Shown piece by piece: positions 26,124-36,021 of a stretch of DNA of 64,000 bases; the first letter of the stretch is position 1, and every line of letters begins with the position of its first letter. The translations under genes were made by a program, and so were the position numbers. The stretch comes from Runella aurantiaca (GTDB lineage: Bacteria > Bacteroidota > Bacteroidia > Cytophagales > Spirosomataceae). The DNA lies in NCBI RefSeq assembly GCF_003339505.1, contig NZ_QPIW01000032.1:1-64000 (forward strand). Reading direction: 5' to 3'. The notes beneath the pieces were generated by a model. That model was given only the letters and a program-made list of their open reading frames with translations. It was not told the origin of the DNA and searched no databases.

Positions 26124-28151
26124 TTAATAACTCAAAATCGTAAATTCAGTACGGCGGTTTTTCTGGTGTTCATCTTCGGTTTTCGCCTCCTTGATAATCA
26201 ACCGCGATTCACCGTAACCTTTGGCAATCAATCGTTCTTTTTCAATTCCTTTCGTCGCGATATAATCCACCGCCGATTGTGCCCGATTTTGCGACAGTTT
26301 GTTGTTGTAGCTCTCCGAAGCGCGCGCATCGGTATGCGAACTCAGCTCAATACTTACGGTAGGGTTATCTTTCAGGATTTGAACCAATTTGTCCAGTTCA
26401 ACGGCGGCATCTGAGCGGATATTGAATTTATCCAAGTCGTAGTAAATATTTTCAAGTACAAAGGTCTTGTTCACCGCCAAACGGTCCATTTTCAGCGCTA
26501 CATAAAACGTGGTATCCATCGTCAGCTTCTTACGAAAAATTTGCGGAATGGATTTTCCCGCCATCGTAAATGGCTCTCGTTTGGTGATATATCCCCGCTT
26601 TTCAATCAACAAAGAATAATCTTTTCCTTCTTCCAACGGAAACGTACCAAATACACCACCACCAGTTGAAACGCCCTGTCCCACCAAGCTATCGGCGCTG
26701 ATTTCAAATACTTTTACAATGACCGAATCGAGCAACGCCGCTGGTGTTTCGTTGGAAGCAACCGTTCCTGCCAAGTAGTAATTGACAATTTTAGGCGGCT
26801 CGGGCTTGCCAACCGTCCGACGACGAGGGTCATCCAGAGGTAGTTTTTCAAGCTCGGCGATTTGGGTAGAATCTAACCCTACGCTTTCATCTTCAAAGGT
26901 ATAAATATCGTCATCTCCCTTTCCTCCTTCTCGGTTGGAAGAGAAGAAACCGTATTTCATGTCTTCGTCGGCGTATACCAATCCAAAATCGTCAAAGCGG
27001 GAATTGATAGGAGCGCCGAGGTTTTCGATGGTAATTACCCCTTGCGAACGCGTTGCCACAAATAAATCCAGTTTGCCTAAGCCCGGGTGACCATCAGACG
27101 CGAAATACAGTTTCGCATCGGGCCCTACGTACGGAAACATCTCATCGCCAGGTGTGTTAATATCTTTGCCCATATTGACGGGCTTACTGAAACGCCCCGA
27201 GGCATCCATGTTGGCCCGATAAATATCAATTCCGCCCACTCCACCCAGACGATTCGAACAAAAATAAAGCGTCCGACCATCACGCGAAAAGGCTGGGCTA
27301 CCATCCCACGCCGCAGAATCGCTCACGGGAATCAGGCGCGGCTCGGTCCATTTATTACTCGCAAAGCGGCTAAGGTACAAATCCACATCGGCGGTTCCTT
27401 TCTTTTTGCCCGTATTTCCGCGCGCAAATACAACCGTTTTTCCGTCTTTGGTAAACGTAACGTTGGCCTCATTGACTCCCTCCAAAAACAAGGCTGGACT
27501 GAACACCTCTGGCTCACCGCCCGTTTCGTCATAGTTTTCCGCCAATTTTACTTTATAAATTCCCGTCATCGGCATCCCGTTGTTTTTGTACAGGGTTGCT
27601 TTGCGGGTGGCAGCAAAAATCAGGTCTTCATCTTTCACAAAAGGCGAAAATTCTGCGCCAGCGGTATTAAGTTTGCCCAAATTTTTGACCAGATAAAAGG
27701 TCTTTTTCTGCTGAATAATATCAATCGCTTTGAGGGTATACAATTCACGGTTTGCTTTTTCGGTAGCTACTTTATTGGTAGGATTGCTCGCAATGTATTT
27801 TTCGAGTTGAGCGGCGGCTTCGGCGTATTTGCCTGCGGCTTTGAGCGCAAAGGCATAATTAAAGGGGGCTTCTGGATTGGTTACCCCGTTTTCTAAGGCT
27901 TTTTGATAATACGGAACCGCCAACTCGAACCGATTCGACATACGAAACGATTCGGCAATGAGATAGTTGGCACGACCAAGTTCGTAACCAGCGGTAACTG
28001 CCGCCTGTAAATCCTTAATTGCCAGGCTGTATTCACCGTTGTCAAACTTGCGAACTCCCTGTTTAAAAATAGATTGTGTAGAATTACACGCGGTCAAAAT
28101 GGCCATTAAACCCACAAAGGCCAAGCCGGATATGAATGTATGCTTTTGCAT
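26124..28151 (-). CDS. OmpA-family lipoprotein with TPR and WD40-like repeats
   Basis: 675 aa. The lipobox LTAC near residue 22 gives an outer-membrane lipoprotein. Domains in order: TPR helices (about 30-130; GKYAEAAAQLEKYIASNPTN), PD40/WD40-like propeller repeats (about 165-420; PAFSRDGRTLYFCSNRLGG, EMFPYVGPDAKLYFASDG), a carboxypeptidase-regulatory-like domain (about 455-545) and a C-terminal OmpA peptidoglycan-binding domain (IELSSHTDARASESYNNKLSQ region, NRRTEF). This order is shared with PorE and related envelope proteins linked to type IX secretion and gliding. No other such gene is nearby, so the role is inferred. Confidence 0.88.
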   Translation of the reverse strand: MQKHTFISGLAFVGLMAILTACNSTQSIFKQGVRKFDNGEYSLAIKDLQAAVTAGYELGRANYLIAESFRMSNRFELAVPYYQKALENGVTNPEAPFNYAFALKAAGKYAEAAAQLEKYIASNPTNKVATEKANRELYTLKAIDIIQQKKTFYLVKNLGKLNTAGAEFSPFVKDEDLIFAATRKATLYKNNGMPMTGIYKVKLAENYDETGGEPEVFSPALFLEGVNEANVTFTKDGKTVVFARGNTGKKKGTADVDLYLSRFASNKWTEPRLIPVSDSAAWDGSPAFSRDGRTLYFCSNRLGGVGGIDIYRANMDASGRFSKPVNMGKDINTPGDEMFPYVGPDAKLYFASDGHPGLGKLDLFVATRSQGVITIENLGAPINSRFDDFGLVYADEDMKYGFFSSNREGGKGDDDIYTFEDESVGLDSTQIAELEKLPLDDPRRRTVGKPEPPKIVNYYLAGTVASNETPAALLDSVIVKVFEISADSLVGQGVSTGGGVFGTFPLEEGKDYSLLIEKRGYITKREPFTMAGKSIPQIFRKKLTMDTTFYVALKMDRLAVNKTFVLENIYYDLDKFNIRSDAAVELDKLVQILKDNPTVSIELSSHTDARASESYNNKLSQNRAQSAVDYIATKGIEKERLIAKGYGESRLIIKEAKTEDEHQKNRRTEFTILSY

Positions 28152-28243
28152 AATAAGTCGGGTGCGATGCGTAAGCGGCTAAGTTAGCAAAATGATTAAT
28201 TTCTGCTAAACTTTAACGCGAAATAGTGCTCAAATGTTGCATA

Positions 28244-28281
28244 AAAAAACCTGACGGAGTCGAAATTCCGTCAGGTTTTTA
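28244..28281 (-). terminator. Terminator after phosphate transporter gene
   Basis: A 14-bp perfect stem (AAAAACCTGACGGA / TCCGTCAGGTTTTT) with an 8-nt loop and T-runs on both strands. It lies just after the minus-strand PiT stop. Confidence 0.88.
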
Positions 28282-28308
28282 AAAGATATTTCCGTCAGTA
28301 TTTTTGAG

Positions 28309-29727
28309 TTATAAAATCCAGCGGAAAAATACGTAGAGTGTAAACGACAGAAAAATAGAAACGGGCAACGTCAAAACCCACGCAAGCAAAATATTTCGAA
28401 CCGTTTTGGCTTGCAGGTTTTTGATTCCTTTGCTGGCCACCATCGTGCCCGCAATCCCCGACGAGAGCATATGTGTAGTGCTCACGGGAAGTCCCAACCC
28501 AGAAGCCAAGCCTATCGTACTGGCCGCTACTAGCTCTGCCGATGCGCCCTGCGCATAGGTAAGGTGCGACTTACCGATTTTTTCACCCACGGTCACTACG
28601 ATACGTTTCCAACCCACCATCGTACCCAAGCCCAACGAAAGCGAAATCATCAAAACAACCCAGAAAGGTGCGTAATCGGTATACCGCCGCAGGCCTTTTT
28701 TGTCATCGGTATTTTCTTTGATGGACGCTTTATCCTGCTCACTAAGGTTGGCCGAAGCACTTTCAGTCAATTTTTTCAAATTACTGTTAATCACCAATAT
28801 ATCGCGGCGCGCATTCAGGCGCTCGTCCTGCCGTATTTTCCCTTCTGTGGTGTGTACCACTAAGGTATTCAGGTCACTGCTGCTACTTCTGATTTTTGAG
28901 AGTTGTTTTTTTTCTTCGATTCCCAGCAATGTGGTATCAATCTTCGCCAACGTCTGTTCGATGGTCACCAAATTTTGCTTCAGTGACTTAGGGTCTACTT
29001 CATTGTTAAGCGCAAAATACGTAGGTACAATACCAATCAAAATTAGCATAACCAGCCCCACTCCTTTCTGACCGTCGTTGTTACCATGGAAAAAACTTAC
29101 CCCTGTACAAGTTACAATCAGCACAATCCGAATCCACAACGGCGGCTTTTGGTTTTTCTTAGGTTCACTAAATACTTGTTCGCGGGCTTCTTTGCTCAAG
29201 GCACGCCGCAATACAAACATGAGGATAACGGCCAAACTAAACCCAACCAGCGGCGACAACAGCAGCGACCCAAAGATTTCGGTGGCCTTGCCCCAGTTTA
29301 CGCCCGCACCTTCGGTGGCTTCGGGCATCACCGAAAACGCCAAACCTACCCCTAAGATAGAACCAATCAACGTGTGAGAACTTGAAGAGGGCAATCCGAA
29401 ATACCAAGTTCCGAAATTCCAGATGATGGCGCTCAATAGCAACGCAAGCACCATAGCGATGCTGTGATAGACATTTTGGTCAATGAGCAACTCAACGGGC
29501 AAAAGGTTCACAATTCCCATTGCCACGGCAATCCCTCCCAAAATAACACCTAAAAAATTACAGAAACCCGACCAGATAACGGCGGTAGTGGGTTTAAGGG
29601 AATTGGTGTAAATAACGGTAGCAACAGCGTTGGCGGTATCGTGAAAACCATTGACAAATTCAAAAGCACAGGCGCATAAAATGCAAATACAGAGAAGAAT
29701 AAAAATGTCTGTTTCTAAGCCAAACAT
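28309..29727 (-). CDS. PiT-family inorganic phosphate transporter
   Basis: 472 aa. The two inverted PiT repeats are clear: GFHDTANAVATVIYTNSL near residue 28 and FFHGNNDGQKGVG near 213, each followed by a SSSHTLIG or VSTTHMLS motif. It imports phosphate (as metal-phosphate) with protons or sodium. Between the halves lies a hydrophilic, probably coiled-coil insert of about 110 residues (about 243-350), as in the longer Gram-negative PiT proteins. No PhoU-like partner is adjacent. The gene is monocistronic. Confidence 0.92.
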   Translation of the reverse strand: MFGLETDIFILLCICILCACAFEFVNGFHDTANAVATVIYTNSLKPTTAVIWSGFCNFLGVILGGIAVAMGIVNLLPVELLIDQNVYHSIAMVLALLLSAIIWNFGTWYFGLPSSSSHTLIGSILGVGLAFSVMPEATEGAGVNWGKATEIFGSLLLSPLVGFSLAVILMFVLRRALSKEAREQVFSEPKKNQKPPLWIRIVLIVTCTGVSFFHGNNDGQKGVGLVMLILIGIVPTYFALNNEVDPKSLKQNLVTIEQTLAKIDTTLLGIEEKKQLSKIRSSSSDLNTLVVHTTEGKIRQDERLNARRDILVINSNLKKLTESASANLSEQDKASIKENTDDKKGLRRYTDYAPFWVVLMISLSLGLGTMVGWKRIVVTVGEKIGKSHLTYAQGASAELVAASTIGLASGLGLPVSTTHMLSSGIAGTMVASKGIKNLQAKTVRNILLAWVLTLPVSIFLSFTLYVFFRWIL

Positions 29728-29841
29728 GGGGAGTTCGTAGTTTATCGTTTATAGTTTACTTTTTACCTTTTTTTTGATACTTAAAGGCTTACACCTATGT
29801 AAACTATCTACTTATGTGTTTATTAAGCTAGGTTTTGAGGG

Positions 29842-29849
29842 CAAAGGTA
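29842..29849 (-). promoter_or_regulatory. Possible -7 element upstream of PiT gene
   Basis: On the minus strand TAccTTTG at 29849-29842 matches the Bacteroidota -7 consensus about 115 nt ahead of the PiT start. No TTG sits at the right spacing. Confidence 0.3.
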
Positions 29850-29908
29850 AAGTAAACTTTTGAGGCGTATGTTAAGAAATTGTTAACACCATCTTTCAAA
29901 AACAAAGG

Positions 29909-32368
29909 TTATCTTAAGTTTAAAGGCGATGAATCTGGTCGGTCGGCCCGTCTTAACTTCTTACGCCAATCCAATTGATATTTCAACTTAATTTCCCCTT
30001 TTTCGTCCAAAGCCCTAATGACCAAATTATTTCCATTTAAGTTATGCATTATGGTATCATTTGTACTCCGTTTCAGGTTACTTAGGGGTACTTGCACCAA
30101 CAAATCCGTTTTATCTCTGAAACTATAAGTTCCTCCCACAAAAAAGGTAAGCACGCTGGATTCGATTTTCATTTGCTCCATGTTTATCTCTTGTCCCTGA
30201 AGAATAAACTGGTTTTTAATGTTCTCAAACCGCACGTTTTCAAAATCTCTTTTTCTGAAAAAGATTCGTTGAATCCGTTGAATCGGCTCAAAATGATTCA
30301 ATTCCCCATTGGAAAGCTCAAATGAAAGGCGCCCTTTCATGCTCGCTGGCACAAACTTAAATGAAGTCGTCAGTTGGCTGCTGTAAGTGAAATCCGTGCT
30401 GATTTTTCCGCTGAGATTACGGTCCGAAATGGTGGTCTGCCCAAAATTTTCAAACGCATAAAAAACCTTTTGGACGTCGGCATGATTTACATTTCCCCGC
30501 GCATATAGACGGTGAACTGGACGGTCAAAATCCTCAATTCCTCCAGTGACGTAAAAATCACCGCCAAAGGCGTTCATTTTTACGTTTTCACATTTTACTG
30601 ATTTCTCACTGAAATAGATGTGCCCTTTTACATTTGTAGCTTCAAACTTACGATAATGCACTTTTTTAGCCATCACCACCGCCTTCAATTCAAGCTGTGA
30701 CGCGATTTTGGCAATCAATTTGGTAAAAAGCTTATTGTTTTTTCTAGAAATCGTTTTGTTATAGTCCCGAATCCAATCCAATCCCAAATCTGGCGTAAAC
30801 AGAGCTATGTATCCATTGACTTTATCGGACGAATTGAACGCATAAGGCAACAGCCCCGTCACTTTGCCACTTATCCGAATTTTGTTTCGTCGGTGATTAA
30901 AATGCAGGTAGGACAAATCAACCGTTTTTTCATTGAATCGGATAGAACTGTACATGCGGGTAAAATTCATTCGTTGAGGAAAATACGTAAAAGCGGCATT
31001 TTCGAGTTTGGCAGTCCCGTCCAACTTCCCGTTCAATTCATTGGTTTTTTCGTTAAAAATAGGATTCATTTTGCCCGTATAACAATAACTGATAAGCGCT
31101 TTTCCTGCATTTAATCTAAAGTAATTTTCGTCAAACAATGAATTTAATTGGGGCAAATCTGCTTGGAAGTTGCCTTCCATGGACAGAAAGGGTGTCTCAA
31201 AATTAGTGACCGTGAAAAATGTATTCAATGGGATATTTCCATACAATTGGCCCGTTACATGCTTAGCAATCAGGCGGGAATTTTGGTCACTTGCCGGCAG
31301 CGCAGGATTGGCCTGATTGGTAAAATGGGCCGTTGCCACTACGTTTAATATAGCTCCAATGGGGCTTTCATAATTAAATGTTTTGGTCTGAAAATCAATT
31401 GACACCGTTGGATTTTCCCGTTGAAACAACGGCGCATCCAACTGGACGGTAGCAGTTACGACGGGCAGAATATTAAACCGGCTGATTGTATCGGCTAGCC
31501 GTTTGGGGAGAATCGCCAATGCCCGCGTCGCGTGAATCGTGTCGGTCTTAATTTCAAGGCGAGCGTGGCCTTGAGGTGCAAAATCAAAGCTACCTTTCAA
31601 TTCAAAAGTATCGTCATAGACTTTGACCTTGGAAGGAAAAATGCGCAAAAAGGACGTTTGAGAGCTAAACGTCATGTTCATATCCAGTTCGGTGGGTTTA
31701 TGATTCAGAAACGCCCCCCGCTTTTTATTGAACGTCATTTCATCAAAATAGACTTTCCCTTTCAACTCCAGCTCCCAAAGCGTATCCCGTCGGTTGACGA
31801 AATTGGTCAAATCTTCGGCTTTTAAGGCAATGTGTTGGGCTTTGCGGATATTTTCCAAAGAAAAGGATACATTTTTGAGACACACATCCCTTAAATTTCC
31901 AATTACTTTATTGAGGGATGCAGGGTCTCTCTTTTGGCCCACTGACAAGCTATCTCGTGGACGAAAAACGCTAAGGTTACTGTACCCGTCTTTGTCGACG
32001 AGAATATTGATTTTACCTTCTTTCAGACAAACTGATTTAATTTGAAATTCTTTTTTAAACAGGCTTTTTACGTCTACCTGAATCGTAAGTTGCTGAATAA
32101 AAAGAAGCTCTGTACGATGCTTGGCATAAGCCGTATCTTGCAAATGAACGTCAAAAAGCGAGAAGGAGAAGCCAATTCCGTTAGCAAAAGGCGTAAAGCC
32201 AAAATCACGGGCCGTCAACCGACCATTAATATTTTGATTTGCTTTTTTTAGAATGTATTGAAAAGCGTCGTCGCGGTATTGATAGGCCCAAGTCAACATG
32301 CCTCCCACCACAACCGCTAACACGCCGAATAAGGAAAGGATGATTTGAGTTGTTTTGGAAAAAGACAT
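29909..32368 (-). CDS. AsmA-like envelope protein
   Basis: 819 aa. One N-terminal membrane helix (about 8-28) is followed by a very long, beta-rich periplasmic part: FGFTPFANGIGFSFSLFDVHLQD near the start and a C-terminal AsmA_2-like segment (ELSNGELNHFEPIQRIQRIFF, FILQGQEINMEQMKIESS). Family members are bridge-like proteins thought to move lipids between membranes or affect outer-membrane assembly. The start ATG at 32368 gives a good anchor. It ends in a basic tail. It stands alone on its strand, divergent from an aldo/keto reductase. Confidence 0.82.
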   Translation of the reverse strand: MSFSKTTQIILSLFGVLAVVVGGMLTWAYQYRDDAFQYILKKANQNINGRLTARDFGFTPFANGIGFSFSLFDVHLQDTAYAKHRTELLFIQQLTIQVDVKSLFKKEFQIKSVCLKEGKINILVDKDGYSNLSVFRPRDSLSVGQKRDPASLNKVIGNLRDVCLKNVSFSLENIRKAQHIALKAEDLTNFVNRRDTLWELELKGKVYFDEMTFNKKRGAFLNHKPTELDMNMTFSSQTSFLRIFPSKVKVYDDTFELKGSFDFAPQGHARLEIKTDTIHATRALAILPKRLADTISRFNILPVVTATVQLDAPLFQRENPTVSIDFQTKTFNYESPIGAILNVVATAHFTNQANPALPASDQNSRLIAKHVTGQLYGNIPLNTFFTVTNFETPFLSMEGNFQADLPQLNSLFDENYFRLNAGKALISYCYTGKMNPIFNEKTNELNGKLDGTAKLENAAFTYFPQRMNFTRMYSSIRFNEKTVDLSYLHFNHRRNKIRISGKVTGLLPYAFNSSDKVNGYIALFTPDLGLDWIRDYNKTISRKNNKLFTKLIAKIASQLELKAVVMAKKVHYRKFEATNVKGHIYFSEKSVKCENVKMNAFGGDFYVTGGIEDFDRPVHRLYARGNVNHADVQKVFYAFENFGQTTISDRNLSGKISTDFTYSSQLTTSFKFVPASMKGRLSFELSNGELNHFEPIQRIQRIFFRKRDFENVRFENIKNQFILQGQEINMEQMKIESSVLTFFVGGTYSFRDKTDLLVQVPLSNLKRSTNDTIMHNLNGNNLVIRALDEKGEIKLKYQLDWRKKLRRADRPDSSPLNLR

Positions 32369-32473
32369 ACTTGAAACCGAAAAATTGCAAACAGTAAAAC
32401 GTAAATAAAAAGGTATTGAGAAAGAGTACTTTGCAAACTAAAAATGGTCACTCTACACAAAAGTCATTTTTAC

Positions 32474-32507
32474 ATAAAAGTAATACTACAACATACATTA
32501 CTTTTAT
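32474..32507. promoter_or_regulatory. Inverted repeat, candidate operator
   Basis: Perfect 11-bp arms ATAAAAGTAAT (32474-32484) and ATTACTTTTAT (32497-32507) with a 12-nt spacer, 25 bp before the aldo/keto reductase start and inside the shared divergent promoter region. Arm length and spacing suit a dimeric regulator; no T-run follows. Confidence 0.45.
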
Positions 32508-32532
32508 CATATAAAAATATCATACCAACACG

Positions 32533-33504
32533 ATGCAATATAGAAGATTTGGAAGAACAGATTGGCAGGTAAGCGAAATCGGCTACGGAATGTGGGGGCT
32601 GGCAGGATGGACTGGCTCCGAAGAAAATGAGTACAATGCGGCACTGAATCGCTCCGTCGAACTAGGCTGTAATTTCTTTGACACCGCCTGGGGATACGGT
32701 GCCGGGCAAAGCGAACGAACCCTCGGCGAACTAGTAAAACGTCATCCAGACCAACGTCTGTACCTAGCTACCAAAATCCCGCCTAAAAACTTTAAATGGC
32801 CATCCAAAGCTGAATATCCATTAGAAGAATGCTTTCCGGCGTCACATATTATTGAGTACACCGAAAAAAGCCTTCGGAATCTCGGCGTTGAAACCATTGA
32901 TTTACAGCAGTTTCACGTATGGGAAGACCATTGGGCTCAGCACGAAGAATGGCAAAAAGCGATTGAGCAGCTCACCCGCGACGGAAAAGTACTGCACTGG
33001 GGTATCAGCGTAAATCGTTGGGAACCCGATAACGTACTGAACACTCTCAAAACAGGGCTTATTTCGTCGGTGCAAGTCATTTATAATATTTTTGACCAAG
33101 CGCCCGAAGACAATCTGTTCCCATTATGCCGCGAGTTGGACGTGGCTGTGATTGCCCGTGTACCATTTGATGAAGGTACGCTCACTGGAACGATGACCAA
33201 AGAAACCACGTTCCCGTCGAACGATTGGCGGGCTACGTATTTTGTGCCCGAAAACCTCAATTCCAGCGTCGACCACGCCGATGCACTACGGCCACTGATT
33301 CCGTCGGGTATGACCATGCCAGAAATGGCACTGCGGTTTATTTTAAGTAATCCCGATGTGGCAACCACCATTCCAGGAATGCGCAAACTCCGTAACGTAG
33401 AAGCCAACATGGCCTCTTCTGACGGAACGGGATTAGAGGCAGAATTGCTCGAAATACTCAAAGGCCACCGCTGGGACCGCGAGCCAACTAGCTGGAGTCA
33501 ATAG
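32533..33504 (+). CDS. Aldo/keto reductase
   Basis: 323 aa TIM-barrel oxidoreductase that reduces aldehydes or ketones with NADPH. The catalytic tetrad is intact: Asp50 and Tyr55 (FFDTAWGYGAG), Lys81 (LATKI) and His128 (QQFHVW). The NADP-binding end is VATTIPGMRKLRNVEANM. It is the class with an MQYRRFGRTDWQVSEIGYGMWG start. The physiological substrate is unknown. An inverted repeat right before the start suggests it is regulated. It ends at a terminator shared with the converging DUF2254 gene. Confidence 0.93.
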   Translation: MQYRRFGRTDWQVSEIGYGMWGLAGWTGSEENEYNAALNRSVELGCNFFDTAWGYGAGQSERTLGELVKRHPDQRLYLATKIPPKNFKWPSKAEYPLEECFPASHIIEYTEKSLRNLGVETIDLQQFHVWEDHWAQHEEWQKAIEQLTRDGKVLHWGISVNRWEPDNVLNTLKTGLISSVQVIYNIFDQAPEDNLFPLCRELDVAVIARVPFDEGTLTGTMTKETTFPSNDWRATYFVPENLNSSVDHADALRPLIPSGMTMPEMALRFILSNPDVATTIPGMRKLRNVEANMASSDGTGLEAELLEILKGHRWDREPTSWSQ

Positions 33505-33510
33505 GAGCAG

Positions 33511-33550
33511 AAAAAAATGCTGAAGGCAGGAACAACGCCTTCGGCATTTT
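33511..33550. terminator. Bidirectional terminator
   Basis: A 14-bp stem with one wobble (AAAATGCTGAAGGC / GCCTTCGGCATTTT), a 9-nt loop, with A-runs left and T-runs right. It lies between two converging genes. Confidence 0.85.
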
Positions 33551-33554
33551 ATTT

Positions 33555-34937
33555 TCAAAACCGCGCTTCTTCCCGACTCGAATCCAAATCTTTCAGATAG
33601 CACTTATATACCGCCACTTTCTTTTGAATCCTTTCTTCTTTGGCATTCAGTTCTTCGATTCGTTTAATTACGGCCTCATAAAATTCCGTCAAATGATCCC
33701 GAAGACTGTTTCGGTGTTCGCACCTAGCAAATGAACCCGCATACTTTGTTGACGAATCTGGAGTTATGGTATGAAGGTACTGCAATTCCAAATCATCCAC
33801 TTGATGGGCTATTACCAAAAGCCTGTCAGAGGTAGGCATAAAGGGCACCAAATTGGTGATGGTCTTCACAATGTGCCTCACAACGATGTAGTCCTCTCTT
33901 CCCCAAAAATAAATTTGATCAAAGGCCAAATCCACGAGTTGTTCGAAATTAAACTCCCGAATAAAAATATTTTTTGCGGCCAACAGTTTTGCTTCTTTGG
34001 AAACAATTTCGCTCAACGCCGCTTTTTCGATGATTGTTCCTAGATAATCAAGGCAGTTTAGGGCAGTAGTTGGGTCATTGACGGCGGGCGAGATGGCTTT
34101 AATGGCTATATCGACCAATTGCCTGATTCCGAAGGGGATATCCTGTTTATAACTGCGAAATTTATCCACCACAAAACAAGCCGATATGTCTTTTTCTAAG
34201 GCCTTAAAAAGGTTTTTTCTCTCGGAAGGACACTTTATTTCGGCTAAAATCCCCCCCTGAATCACAAAACTGCCAATGTGCGGACGCACATCCATTCTGA
34301 CATGACGGTCATCGGGAAAAATTTGGGCTAACTTTTGATACCGCAAAGAATCCAAGTATCCGCTGATAGGTGACCTAATCCGAATCACCGTTTCTGTTTC
34401 AGGCAGAGGCGGCAGGGCGTCGTACAATTCGTCGATTTCCCGAACGGTTCGAAGGGCAATGTTATGCGTAATACTGGACGCGTTGATGTTGCCAATAATG
34501 TGATGAATGAATAACGGAAACACCATTATAATCAGGTAAAAGCTACCCACAATCCCGAATTTGGGATAAATCAGGGCCGCATCTGACCACCCAAAATATT
34601 GTAAACCCATCAGGTACGCTACGCACGCCAGAAATGACCACAGAAAAAAACGGCTAAATTGATCATATTCAAAAAAAGACCGTATGATACGCGGTGAAAA
34701 TTGCACCGAAGCCAATTGCAACGCCACAAATACAAACGAAAAAGTAGTCACCACAATCGTGGTTAAAATACCTGCCAGAGCCGTCAGAAAACCGTCCAAA
34801 AGCACTCCTGCCTCCCCTGGTTGCCACGCGTGGAGGCCAAGCGTCAAAAAAGCGGTAATCAAATAAGAAGTCAAAACCAACCACAGCCAATTTGACTTGA
34901 TTCGTTCATGAAATTGATAAATGCGGCGAAAAAACAT
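33555..34937 (-). CDS. DUF2254 membrane protein
   Basis: 460 aa from the ATG at 34937; an extension to 34961 starts with TTG. Four N-terminal membrane helices (about 15-150; GFLTALAGILTTIVVTTFSFVFVALQ is cut by charged loops) precede a soluble C-terminal half with PISGYLDSLRYQKL and the AISPAVNDPTTALNCLDYLG motif typical of DUF2254. The function is unknown. It lies 87 bp downstream of the DMT transporter on the same strand and may be co-transcribed with it. Confidence 0.82.
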   Translation of the reverse strand: MFFRRIYQFHERIKSNWLWLVLTSYLITAFLTLGLHAWQPGEAGVLLDGFLTALAGILTTIVVTTFSFVFVALQLASVQFSPRIIRSFFEYDQFSRFFLWSFLACVAYLMGLQYFGWSDAALIYPKFGIVGSFYLIIMVFPLFIHHIIGNINASSITHNIALRTVREIDELYDALPPLPETETVIRIRSPISGYLDSLRYQKLAQIFPDDRHVRMDVRPHIGSFVIQGGILAEIKCPSERKNLFKALEKDISACFVVDKFRSYKQDIPFGIRQLVDIAIKAISPAVNDPTTALNCLDYLGTIIEKAALSEIVSKEAKLLAAKNIFIREFNFEQLVDLAFDQIYFWGREDYIVVRHIVKTITNLVPFMPTSDRLLVIAHQVDDLELQYLHTITPDSSTKYAGSFARCEHRNSLRDHLTEFYEAVIKRIEELNAKEERIQKKVAVYKCYLKDLDSSREEARF

Positions 34938-35024
34938 ACGAGTAAGAAAAAACAACTCCAATATTGAAGCGTACGAAAAAATGAACGCGGGTCAAAATTA
35001 GGCGATTATCAGCATTTTCCTAGT

Positions 35025-35924
35025 TTACTTTTTGCCTTTCCAACTTATCAGAAATACCCCCACAAGCACCAGCAATGTTCCGAAAATCTGGAGTGGGGTA
35101 ATAAGTTCGTCTAAAATGGTGGTAGCCAGAAAAATCGTAAAAATCGGGCCAATACTGGCAATAATAGACGCATTTCCTGCTCCTACCCGCTTGATTCCCT
35201 CCGCCAACGCAAACGTAGGCAGTACCGTAACCACAATGGCCATCGTGATTCCAATCCAATAGACCTGCGGCGGATAGTGCCAAATTTCGAGACCGTTGAC
35301 GGCATAACAATGTAAAATGGTAGGAATAGTGGCGGCAATCATTGCGTAGCTCGTAAATTTTTGCGAGCCTACTTTTGGAATGATTTTATCGCCTCCTACC
35401 AAATAAAACGCATAAACCAACCCGCTCAACGTAACCCAAAAAGCACCTAAAATGAGGTTTTTTTGCTGCCCAGGCTCAATGTTTTGCAGAAATGCTAACA
35501 AAATCCCAAAGTAGGTTAAGCCCAAGGCCGCCATTTGCAGTTTGGTTACACGTTTTTTTCTAAAAATGGCGTTAATAACCAATACAAACGTAGGATACGT
35601 AAACAACAGGATTCGTTCTAGGCCCGCACTGATGTAATTAAACGCCAAAAAATTAAAGTAGCTTGAAAAATAATACCCTGTAATTCCCAAACCTGCCACC
35701 CACAACCAATCTTTTAGGGTAAACCGAACATTGGTTTCCTGTACGGTAAGACGAAAGGCAAAAAACGCATAAATAGGGAACGAAAGCCCCATCCTGAGTG
35801 TCAAAAGTGAAATAGTATCTATCTCATAACGATACGCCAATTTGATAAATATTCCTTTGAGTGCAAAGCAAAAAGCCGCTACAAAAACCATTGCGGCCCC
35901 CAACCAATAGTATGTTTTAGACAT
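35025..35924 (-). CDS. DMT superfamily (EamA) transporter
   Basis: 299 aa with ten membrane helices in two EamA repeats (about 10-140 and 155-293). It resembles small-metabolite exporters of the drug/metabolite superfamily (ALKGIFIKLAYRYEIDTISLLTLRMGLSFP; AGNASIIASIGPIFTIFLA). The substrate cannot be read from the sequence. The start codon lies 2 bp from the -33 element of the divergent thiolase promoter, so its own transcript must begin inside the 36-kb intergenic space on the other side; I found no clear minus-strand element. Confidence 0.88.
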   Translation of the reverse strand: MSKTYYWLGAAMVFVAAFCFALKGIFIKLAYRYEIDTISLLTLRMGLSFPIYAFFAFRLTVQETNVRFTLKDWLWVAGLGITGYYFSSYFNFLAFNYISAGLERILLFTYPTFVLVINAIFRKKRVTKLQMAALGLTYFGILLAFLQNIEPGQQKNLILGAFWVTLSGLVYAFYLVGGDKIIPKVGSQKFTSYAMIAATIPTILHCYAVNGLEIWHYPPQVYWIGITMAIVVTVLPTFALAEGIKRVGAGNASIIASIGPIFTIFLATTILDELITPLQIFGTLLVLVGVFLISWKGKK

Positions 35925-35925
35925 A

Positions 35926-35954
35926 TTGACTAAACTGAAAAACCTTTACCTTTG
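35926..35954 (+). promoter_or_regulatory. Bacteroidota-type promoter of thiolase gene
   Basis: TTG at 35926-35928, 18 nt, TAccTTTG at 35947-35954. Transcription would start near 35961, which rules out the TTG start at 35926 and supports the ATG at 36022. Confidence 0.65.
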
Positions 35955-36021
35955 GTTCTTGCTTATCAAAAAAATCAGGCATGAATACTCATTCCAAAAT
36001 CACTTCAACTCATCAACGCTA

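Noticed and set aside
27087-27896. Long open frame (269 codons) on the plus strand opposite the OmpA-type gene
   Set aside because: Fully antisense to a clear lipoprotein gene; composition (many Arg, Ile, Phe, His, Gly) is that of a shadow frame and there are no recognisable domains.
28309-29727. Central hydrophilic insert of the PiT transporter as a novel fusion
   Set aside because: Inserts of this kind are common in the longer Gram-negative PiT proteins, so it is not unusual.
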